From: Deltaproteobacteria bacterium
Lineage (GTDB): Bacteria > Myxococcota_A > Polyangia > Haliangiales > JADYYK01
Assembly (NCBI GenBank): GCA_020853705.1
Contig: JADYYK010000037.1
Location: 1 to 39,410, forward strand
Length of the DNA stretch: 39,410 nucleotides
Reading direction: 5' to 3'
Shown here in pieces: positions 33,447-39,410 of this stretch. Both the position numbers and the translations under genes were made by a program. The notes below the pieces were generated by a model. The model worked only from the letters and a program-made list of their open reading frames with translations, was not told the DNA's origin and did not search any database. The stretch's first letter is position 1. Every line of letters begins with the position of its first letter.

Positions 33447-34869
33447 GGGAGATCCCCCGGCGATGCTCCTCTCGCGAAGCGTTGGTCTGGACCTGGGGCG
33501 GTCTCCCGTGCGGGTGCCTTATCGACGAATCCTGGCGCGCTGGCTCGAGGCCGACTACCAGCCCGCGGCCTGCCGCGCCGCCCTCGAGGCCGTCATCGCC
33601 GAACTCCAGCTGCCGGACCGCTTCTTCGATCTCGAGGCCTTCCGACATGGGGGGGTCGTGGGCACCGATGCGCTCCTGCTCGAGGCCTATGCCCAGGCCG
33701 GGTGGGAGCTCCAGCTGGTCAGCCGAGAGCCAGCCCTGAAGCGGGCGCTGGAGCTGCCGGCGTCCCGCGTGCCTGCCGTCGGTGCCCTCATCCGGGCCCT
33801 GGTGGGGCCCGGCGGCGATCCCTCCCTGCTGGCCGCCGAGCTCGCGGAGTTGCTGGGGCCGGGGCTGCCCGCGCTGGCGCCGCCGGCCGCGGCCCCGCGC
33901 TGGCCCGAGATCGGAAGGCCTGGAATCTATCGACGGGAGCATGCCAGTCTGGTCATCAGCTCGCGCACCAGCTGCCTCGTCGTTGATCCGCTCGCGCTGG
34001 CGGTGGGGCGCTTCCCGGCGGCCCTGTCCCAGTCACCCACCAACCTTGGCCTGCGGCGCCCCGACGCCATCCTCATCACGCACGTGCACGGCGATCACTG
34101 GCATCTGCCCTCGGTCTTGCGCTACGCAACCGACCGCGACGTGCCCGTCGTGGTACCGCAGGTACCCGCCGTCTCGATCCTGACCCAGGAAGACCCCGCC
34201 GAGGTGCTGGGACTGGTTGGTCAGTGCGTTCGCGCCGATGGCTGGGACTCCTCGTTCGCGGCGGGTGACATCGAGGTCGACATCTTGCCCTTCTTCGGTG
34301 AACAGCCCACCCACGATCCACCCGGCCCCGACCCAGCCATCCGCAACTGGGGCAACTGCTATCGCGTGAACACCCCTGAGTTCTCCGTGCTGGTGCTGGT
34401 CGACAGCGGCGCCGACCCCGCAGGTGACATGCTCGACGTGGTCGAGCAGTCGGTGCGGGCGCGCGGGCCAGTGGATGTGGTGCTGTCCTGCATGCAGGAC
34501 TTCCCGTCGCCGTTCTTCGCCGGGGTCGCCCATGAGTTCATCACCTTGCCCTTCGCGCAGCAGCGCCACCTGTTTCAGGTCATGCGCCGGGGCCAGCTGC
34601 CCTCGGCGACCGCCGGCCCCCTGGGGGCGGTGCAGCTCTGTGCTCGCGCCCAGGCGGCCCACTATCTGACCTACGCCAACGGCTTCTCGGGGCTGGGCGT
34701 GCCCAATGGTCTCGACTGGGGCGCCGGCGCGCCCGAGCCAGGCGCCATCGTCATCCTGGGCCAGCTGCTGGCCGGTCAGGGCGTACGCACGCAGGCGCGG
34801 AGCTGGAACCCGGGTGACATCGCGCTGCTGGACGCCGGCCGGCTGGACATCGTGCCATACTCCCAGTAG
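33427..34869 (+). CDS. Metallo-beta-lactamase-fold protein with unknown N-terminal domain
   Basis: The protein has 480 residues from ATG 33427, preceded by GAGGAG at ten bases; an in-frame ATG at 33463 is an alternative. Residues 1-160 have no recognised fold and are helical (LLEAYAQAGWELQLVSREP). From about 165 an MBL fold follows: HVHGDH (219-224) is the HxHxDH metal motif, and LVLVDSGAD supplies the later aspartate. Many MBL proteins are lactonases, esterases or flavodiiron-like sensors; this one cannot be placed further. It is followed after 135 bases by the radical SAM/methyltransferase/B12 radical SAM chain on the same strand, and so is probably part of the same pathway. Confidence 0.75.
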   Translation: MLRDLEKGDPPAMLLSRSVGLDLGRSPVRVPYRRILARWLEADYQPAACRAALEAVIAELQLPDRFFDLEAFRHGGVVGTDALLLEAYAQAGWELQLVSREPALKRALELPASRVPAVGALIRALVGPGGDPSLLAAELAELLGPGLPALAPPAAAPRWPEIGRPGIYRREHASLVISSRTSCLVVDPLALAVGRFPAALSQSPTNLGLRRPDAILITHVHGDHWHLPSVLRYATDRDVPVVVPQVPAVSILTQEDPAEVLGLVGQCVRADGWDSSFAAGDIEVDILPFFGEQPTHDPPGPDPAIRNWGNCYRVNTPEFSVLVLVDSGADPAGDMLDVVEQSVRARGPVDVVLSCMQDFPSPFFAGVAHEFITLPFAQQRHLFQVMRRGQLPSATAGPLGAVQLCARAQAAHYLTYANGFSGLGVPNGLDWGAGAPEPGAIVILGQLLAGQGVRTQARSWNPGDIALLDAGRLDIVPYSQ

Positions 34870-34900
34870 TTGATTGAAAGCGTTGATTCGGCGCTACAAT
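34870..34900 (+). promoter_or_regulatory. Possible internal promoter before the rightward radical SAM chain
   Basis: TACAAT at 34895-34900 is a good -10 box in an unusually AT-rich patch. Upstream boxes are TTGATT (34870-34875, 19-base spacing) or TTGAAA (34874-34879, 15-base spacing), neither ideal. It lies in the 135-base gap after the MBL gene, which holds no convincing coding region of its own. Confidence 0.35.
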
Positions 34901-35004
34901 TCGCTCTCGCGTTGCGTCCGGCCAAGGAAGGTCCAGGCCCGCAGGTACGGACAAAGAGCCCCAGACTCGAGCGTCTCGCCCCAGGTTCCCAGGAGTCAGT
35001 GAGC

Positions 35005-36156
35005 ATGCATTCGCGTGTCTTCGAGCCACGACAGCTCACCGTACTCACCACGAGCAAGTGCACAGCGGCCTGCCGCCACTGCTGCATGAACTCCAGCCCG
35101 GAGCGCAGCGAGACCCTGAGCTGGGAGCAGATCAAGGACGTCCTCGAGCAGGCCTTCCACGAGTGCAGGCAGCTGCAGGTCGTCATCTTCGCTGGCGGCG
35201 AGCCCATGCTGCTGGGCGATACCCTGCTCGAGGCCATCAAGCTGTGCAAGCAGCGCGGCGCGCTGACCCGCATCGTCACCAACGCTTACTGGGCCACCAC
35301 GCGCGCGCATGCTCGCTTCAAGCTGCAGGAGCTCAAGGACGCCGGCCTCGACGAGGTCAACGTCTCCACCGACGACTACCATCTGCCCTTCATCCCGCTC
35401 GACGCGGTCAAGCACGCCTACGAGGAGGCGCTGGCGCTGGAGTTCTCGGCGGTGGTGCTGGCCAACTGTTTCGGACCCGAGACCACCCTGACGCCCGAGC
35501 GCGTCAAGGCAGAGGTTGGTGATCCGCCCGACATGCAGCTCCGCTTCAGCGACGATGGCGATCTCATCCAGAAGCGGGCGCACCGCGGCAAGAGCCTCAT
35601 CTTGCTGTCGAACTCGCGTGTGCAGCGGCTGGGCCGTGGCAACCAGCAGCTGTCCGCGTCGGAGCTCGGCCCCACCAATCCGGATCTCGACCAGCTCGGG
35701 GAGCAGGTCGGCGGCTGTCCCTGGGCCATCAAGTCGGCGGCCATCTCGGCCAAGGGCCACTTCGTGAGCTGCTGCGGCTTCGAGGTCGAGGACAACCCCA
35801 TCCTCGACTACGGCGATCTGGCCAAGACCCCCCTCGCCGAGCTGCTCGACAAGGCCGACAACGATCTCGTCACCAACATGATCGCCATCATCGGGCCCAT
35901 CCGGATCATGCGCATGCTGCAGCAGATCTGCCCCGACGAGGTGTCCTTCCCGGGCAGTTATCGCTCGTTCTGCGAGGTCTGCAGCGATCTGGTGTCGCTC
36001 AAGCAGAACCGTGAGGCACTGTATCGTCACATGGACCGGTTCGCTGAGCTCGTCCTCGACGCGCGCCAGTACCTCGGCGAGCTCAAGGCCAAGGGCGCGC
36101 TGGACTTCCCGCCCCTGAAGATCACCCCCAGCGCCGCGCCTGGAGGTCCCCGGTGA
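35005..36156 (+). CDS. Radical SAM protein with CX3CX2C cluster and extra C-terminal cysteines
   Basis: The protein has 383 residues from ATG 35005, with AGGAG nine bases upstream. The cluster motif is CTAACRHC (Cys19, Cys23, Cys26), followed by FAGGEPML (the GGEP SAM-binding motif) and TNAYWA. The C-terminal half has further cysteines: GGCPWA, FVSCCGFE, QICPDE and FCEVC. These resemble SPASM/Twitch-type auxiliary iron-sulfur sites, though the pattern is not canonical. It differs from the five B12-type paralogues, having no Rossmann cobalamin domain and a different cluster spacing. A SPASM-like enzyme beside peptide C-methyltransferases would fit cross-linking or epimerisation of the same peptide, which is inference. 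Its stop overlaps the next start (GTGA). Confidence 0.8.
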   Translation: MHSRVFEPRQLTVLTTSKCTAACRHCCMNSSPERSETLSWEQIKDVLEQAFHECRQLQVVIFAGGEPMLLGDTLLEAIKLCKQRGALTRIVTNAYWATTRAHARFKLQELKDAGLDEVNVSTDDYHLPFIPLDAVKHAYEEALALEFSAVVLANCFGPETTLTPERVKAEVGDPPDMQLRFSDDGDLIQKRAHRGKSLILLSNSRVQRLGRGNQQLSASELGPTNPDLDQLGEQVGGCPWAIKSAAISAKGHFVSCCGFEVEDNPILDYGDLAKTPLAELLDKADNDLVTNMIAIIGPIRIMRMLQQICPDEVSFPGSYRSFCEVCSDLVSLKQNREALYRHMDRFAELVLDARQYLGELKAKGALDFPPLKITPSAAPGGPR

Positions 36157-37289
36157 ACGCCGTCGCGGAGCCGACCAGCGTCGACGACAGCCTGTCGAAC
36201 CGTGACCTCGCGGTGCTGCGCGGACTTCCCGCGCTCGTCCTGCGCGAGGGCTACATCGACAACCTCCTGCTCTACGGGGTCGGGCACGTGTCGTTCGACG
36301 CGGTCCGCAAGGATCTCGCCGCGCTGCCGCCGGGCCTGCGCATGCTGACCTCGCTGTTCTTCCTCAACGGCGAGGAGTCGCCGGACGAGGTCGCGCGTGT
36401 GTTCGCGAGCCATGAGGTGCAGGCGCTGCTCCGTCTCGGCATCCTGCTCGAGAAGGCCGGTCGGCTGCACACCGATGGCCTCATCCTGCTGCCGGTGCTC
36501 GGCCACGTCATGTTCGTGCCGCGCCCGATCGCCGATCCCACGGTCTACTTCGGCGAGGACTCGGTGGCGCTGGCGGTGCGGCTGAGCCCGCGTCGCGGCA
36601 GCCGCTGTCTCGATCTATGCTCGGGGCCGGGCATCCAGGCCCTGCGCTCGGCTGCCGCTGGCGGTCAGGTGGTGGCGGTCGAGATCAACACCGTCGCCGC
36701 TGCCTGCAATGAGCTCAACATCGCGCTCAACTCGCTGGATCGCCAGATCGAGCTCCGGCGCGGAGATCTCTACGCGGTGCTGCGGCCCGGCGAGCGCTTC
36801 GACTTCGTGTCCGCCAATCCGCCCCTGCTGCCCTTCGTGCCTGATCTGCCCTATCCATTCGTGGGCCACGGTGGCGCAGACGGCATGCGCGTGACCTGGC
36901 GCATCCTCGACCAGCTGCCCGAGGTGCTGGCCGACGGCGGCACCGCGCAGGTCATCGGGACCTGCACTGGTGACGACGCCGGGCCCCATTCGCGCATCGA
37001 GCTCGAGCGCTACGCCAGCGCGCACGGCCTGCAGGTTGTGATGACCGTGCCGGCGCGTGGCAAGCTGGCGCTGGGCTCGCGCTCCTTCGAGTGGCTGGCC
37101 GAGAGCTGCGCCAACGCGACCGGCCTCGCCCTCGACATGGTGAAGCAGCGCTTCGCCAGCCACCTGGCGGCGCTCGGCGCCGACCAGCTCTACGCCTACT
37201 ACTTGACCGTCACCAAGGGGTCGCCGAGGCCGGGGTTCGTCATGACCCAGCAGTTTCGGCAGCCCGGCGGTGGGTTCTGGTTCCGCTAG
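36153..37289 (+). CDS. Class I SAM methyltransferase, copy 3 of the island family
   Basis: The protein has 378 residues from GTG 36153, overlapping the upstream stop by four bases behind TGGAGG. The N-terminal helical domain (LPALVLREGYIDNLLLYG), SAM motif I CLDLCSGPG (152-160), acidic AVEIN (175-179) and NPPL (222-225) are intact. The C-terminal tail is FRQPGGGFWFR, with one extra glycine compared with copies 1 and 2. Together with the two copies 17 kb away this marks both ends of the locus. The coupling to a radical SAM protein on each side suggests it acts on the same substrate. The acceptor is unknown; NPP-type enzymes methylate nitrogen (amide, amine or base). Confidence 0.83.
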   Translation: MNAVAEPTSVDDSLSNRDLAVLRGLPALVLREGYIDNLLLYGVGHVSFDAVRKDLAALPPGLRMLTSLFFLNGEESPDEVARVFASHEVQALLRLGILLEKAGRLHTDGLILLPVLGHVMFVPRPIADPTVYFGEDSVALAVRLSPRRGSRCLDLCSGPGIQALRSAAAGGQVVAVEINTVAAACNELNIALNSLDRQIELRRGDLYAVLRPGERFDFVSANPPLLPFVPDLPYPFVGHGGADGMRVTWRILDQLPEVLADGGTAQVIGTCTGDDAGPHSRIELERYASAHGLQVVMTVPARGKLALGSRSFEWLAESCANATGLALDMVKQRFASHLAALGADQLYAYYLTVTKGSPRPGFVMTQQFRQPGGGFWFR

Positions 37290-37297
37290 GAGACGTC

Positions 37298-39271
37298 ATG
37301 GCCAAGGTGCTTCTCGTCTCGATGCCCTGGATGACACCCAACATCTCCAGCATTGCGCTGGGTACGCTGCGCCCCATCCTGGAGGCCGCGGGGATCGAGA
37401 CCGACACGCTGTATGGGTCGGTGCTGTTCCCGCGCACGGGCGCCGACAACGGCTTCCTCGAGCGCCACGGGCAGTTCCTGTTCGCTCCCTACATGGAACC
37501 AGGACGGGAGCTCGAGCCGCTGATCGACGGCGTGCTGGCGCGCATCTTCGACGACTTCAATCGCAACTGCTTCTCGACCGGCTCGCTCACGTGGGCCGAC
37601 CTCGGCTTCGAGGAGGCAGGGGTGCGCGAGATGGTGCGCACCGAGATCGAGCACGCCGGCGTGTGCCTCGACCGCTGCTTCGAGCGCGCCATGGCCGAGG
37701 ACTATGACGTCATCGGGTTCTCCCTGACCTTCGAGACCCAGGTGCCGGCGGCGCTGGCGCTGGCACGCCGACTGCGCGAGGCCCGGCCAGGCGTCAAGCT
37801 GGTGCTGGGTGGTGCGGCCTGTGCGGGCGAGCAGGCTGATGGCCTGCTGACCTCGTTCAGGGTGCTCGACGTGGTCTGCCACAGCGAAGGCGAGGACGTC
37901 ATCGTGCCCCTGGTGCAGGCGCTGTCTGGCCAGGGGCGACTGGAGGACGTGCGCGGCATTGTCTATCGCGACGCCTCGGGGCAGGTGGTCCACAATCCGC
38001 CGCCGCCGCTGATCGGGGATCTCGATCGGGTGCCAAGGCCCAGCTATGGCGACTTCGTGCAGCAGATCCAGCGCAGCGAGTGGGCAGATCTGCCGCTCAA
38101 GCTGTTCTTCGAGACCTCGCGCGGCTGCTGGTGGGGACAGAAGCACCTGTGCACCTTCTGCGGCCTGAACGGCGAAGGGCTGGTGTTCCGCGCCAAGACG
38201 GGCCAGCGCGCGTTCGAGGAGATTCGCGACCTCTACCAGGGCGCTCCAGCCGGTGCGCTGCTGCAGGCGACCGACAACATCCTGCACGTGAAGTACTTCG
38301 AGACCCTGCTGCCCAAGCTGGCGCTGATGCCTCGCATCGCTGACAAGCCGCTCAAGATCTTCTTCGAGGTGAAGTCCAACATGCGCCCGGAGCAGGTGGC
38401 GTTGATGGCGGCGGCGGGCTTCGACGGCGCGCAGCCTGGCATCGAGTCGTTCCATGACGAAGTGCTCGCGCTGATGGACAAGGGCTGCACCGGCCTCAAT
38501 CAGGTGCAGTTCATCAAGTGGATGGATCAGGAGCGCATCACGCCCATCTACAACATCCTGTTCGGCAGCCCGGGCGAGCAGGCGTCCTGGTACCACGAGA
38601 TGCTGGAGCTGCTGCCCTTCCTCACGCACCTCTCGCCACCGGTCGGGGTCACCCAGCTCGAACTGATGCGCTTTTCACCCTACTTCGAGCGGCCCGACAG
38701 CTTCGGCATCACCAACATCCGGCCCAAGGCCTATTACGCCGACCTCTATCGTGAGCCCGGCGTCGACGTGATGCGGATGTCGTACGAGTTCGACTTCGAC
38801 CACCCCATCAAGCAAGACCGCGTGCTCGAGGCAGCGCACCGCCAGTTCTCGATGGAGATCGCCCGCTGGCAGCGCGACTTCAAGCTGGGCCGGCTCTTCT
38901 ACGCCGATCGTGGCGATCACCTCGTGATCGTCGACCGGCGCGACTCCGGCGCCGAGCACGTCGAGGTGCTGTCGGGGGCGGCCGCCGACGTGTACCGCTA
39001 TCTCGACACCGCGCGTCCGTTCGCGCACATCACGCGGCGCTTCCCCGAGCTCGATCCGTCGTTCGTCCGTGGGCTGCTGGAGCGCTGGCGCCATCGGCGC
39101 TGGGCCTATGGCTCACCATCCGACCATCACATCGCGGTCATCCCGCGCCACTACGAGCAGGTGCGCGACGTGGCCGCCATCGTGGCCGCCGCCGCCCCGC
39201 GCAAGGAGGCTGGGCGCCCGCCCCAGCCCCGTGTCGGCCCGGTCCGCCTCGCGGTCGTCGCCCCTGGCTAG
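37298..39271 (+). CDS. B12-type RiPP maturation radical SAM enzyme, paralogue 5
   Basis: The protein has 657 residues from ATG 37298; the ribosome site AGGAGA overlaps the upstream methyltransferase stop. The cluster cysteines are Cys277, Cys285 and Cys288 (GCWWGQKHLCTFCGLN). It has the cobalamin-type Rossmann domain (VLLVSMPWMTP ... LVLGGAACAGEQA), AGVCLDRC (120-127), QPGIESFHDE and MDKGCTGLNQVQFIKW. The C-terminal domain (HLVIVDRRDSGAEHVEVLSG, VYRYLDTARPFAHI) and the final VRLAVVAPG match the leftward copies. It is the only paralogue on the plus strand and is translationally linked to methyltransferase copy 3. Its stop lies eight bases from the convergent right-edge gene. Confidence 0.88.
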   Translation: MAKVLLVSMPWMTPNISSIALGTLRPILEAAGIETDTLYGSVLFPRTGADNGFLERHGQFLFAPYMEPGRELEPLIDGVLARIFDDFNRNCFSTGSLTWADLGFEEAGVREMVRTEIEHAGVCLDRCFERAMAEDYDVIGFSLTFETQVPAALALARRLREARPGVKLVLGGAACAGEQADGLLTSFRVLDVVCHSEGEDVIVPLVQALSGQGRLEDVRGIVYRDASGQVVHNPPPPLIGDLDRVPRPSYGDFVQQIQRSEWADLPLKLFFETSRGCWWGQKHLCTFCGLNGEGLVFRAKTGQRAFEEIRDLYQGAPAGALLQATDNILHVKYFETLLPKLALMPRIADKPLKIFFEVKSNMRPEQVALMAAAGFDGAQPGIESFHDEVLALMDKGCTGLNQVQFIKWMDQERITPIYNILFGSPGEQASWYHEMLELLPFLTHLSPPVGVTQLELMRFSPYFERPDSFGITNIRPKAYYADLYREPGVDVMRMSYEFDFDHPIKQDRVLEAAHRQFSMEIARWQRDFKLGRLFYADRGDHLVIVDRRDSGAEHVEVLSGAAADVYRYLDTARPFAHITRRFPELDPSFVRGLLERWRHRRWAYGSPSDHHIAVIPRHYEQVRDVAAIVAAAAPRKEAGRPPQPRVGPVRLAVVAPG

Positions 39272-39278
39272 CCCCCTG

Positions 39279-39410
39279 CTAGCCCCAATGCCGATCACTT
39301 AGCCGGAAGCCGGCGCACTCGCTGAGGTTCTTGTTTCGGTCGCCATCGAGGATCACGATGGCGTCATGCCGCGAGTTGCCGACCGTGTTCTCACCCCGCA
39401 GCCGCACGAC
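39279..39410 (-). CDS. C-terminal fragment of an unrecognised protein (partial)
   Basis: The minus-strand frame runs in from the right edge and stops with TAG at 39281-39279. The 43 visible residues include ENTVGNSRHDAIVILDGD and SECAGFRLSDRHWG. GFRL near the end is seen at the C-terminus of formylglycine-generating-enzyme-like domains, but the preceding sequence does not clearly fit, so no function is assigned. Residue composition and lack of stops suggest a real gene end. It is convergent with radical SAM paralogue 5. Confidence 0.45.
   Translation of the reverse strand, partial: VVRLRGENTVGNSRHDAIVILDGDRNKNLSECAGFRLSDRHWG

Noticed and set aside
34870..35004. Short peptide upstream of, and in frame with, the CX3CX2C radical SAM gene as a RiPP precursor
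   Set aside because: It would need a TTG start with no ribosome site, has no stop before the radical SAM start and shows no leader-core features. The region looks like a promoter and leader.

Overview
The window looks like chromosomal DNA from a myxobacterium (Myxococcota), possibly of the Haliangium/Nannocystis type. The base composition is very GC-rich by eye, with many GTG starts. The left-edge gene ends in a MYXO-CTERM-like sorting tail. Lipoproteins are abundant, there is a Ser/Thr kinase with a C-terminal PEGA domain, and one gene has a sigma-54-type promoter plus a GEMM-I riboswitch. This is inference from content; no 16S or other taxonomic marker is present. I saw no tRNA, rRNA, CRISPR array or intact insertion sequence. 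No gene-free stretch exceeds 300 bases; the largest gap is 2949-3183, which holds the promoter and riboswitch.

Bases 1-18141 are ordinary envelope and housekeeping genes. In order they are: the end of an exported MYXO-CTERM protein, a wax-synthase/MBOAT-like membrane acyltransferase, an amidohydrolase lipoprotein, a riboswitch-controlled SGNH esterase lipoprotein, a GIDE-like membrane lipoprotein, an HTTM protein, a fatty-acid-hydroxylase-like protein, a small membrane protein, an MmgE/PrpD protein, an OB-fold-like lipoprotein, an EF-G2-type GTPase, a Ser/Thr kinase, a PPC-repeat lipoprotein and a small tetratricopeptide-like membrane protein.

Bases 18166-39271 are a distinct modification locus and the most interesting part. 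It has five paralogous B12-type radical SAM enzymes of the 'RiPP maturation radical SAM protein 1' kind, each with the CX7CX2C signature CWWGxKHLCxFCGL. Four form one minus-strand chain (33397 to 25334) joined by 4-base stop/start overlaps. The fifth (37298-39271) ends a plus-strand chain. Around them are three paralogous class I methyltransferases sharing a C-terminal PGG(G)FWF tail, a conventional CX3CX2C radical SAM protein, a metallo-beta-lactamase-fold protein, a tandem-AAA ATPase, an alpha/beta hydrolase, and an IS630-type transposase descendant that has lost its whole DDE triad while keeping an open frame.

The layout suggests two converging or divergent transcription units. The leftward unit is radical SAM x4, AAA ATPase, hydrolase and transposase-like protein. 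The rightward unit is MBL protein, then radical SAM, methyltransferase and B12 radical SAM. A divergent methyltransferase pair sits at the left end. By family knowledge these enzymes C-methylate or otherwise tailor a ribosomal peptide, but I found no convincing precursor peptide. Each B12 radical SAM carries a C-terminal region that looks like a PqqD/RRE peptide-recognition fold. The working hypothesis is a multi-methylation peptide-tailoring system whose substrate lies outside the window or belongs to an unrecognised precursor class.
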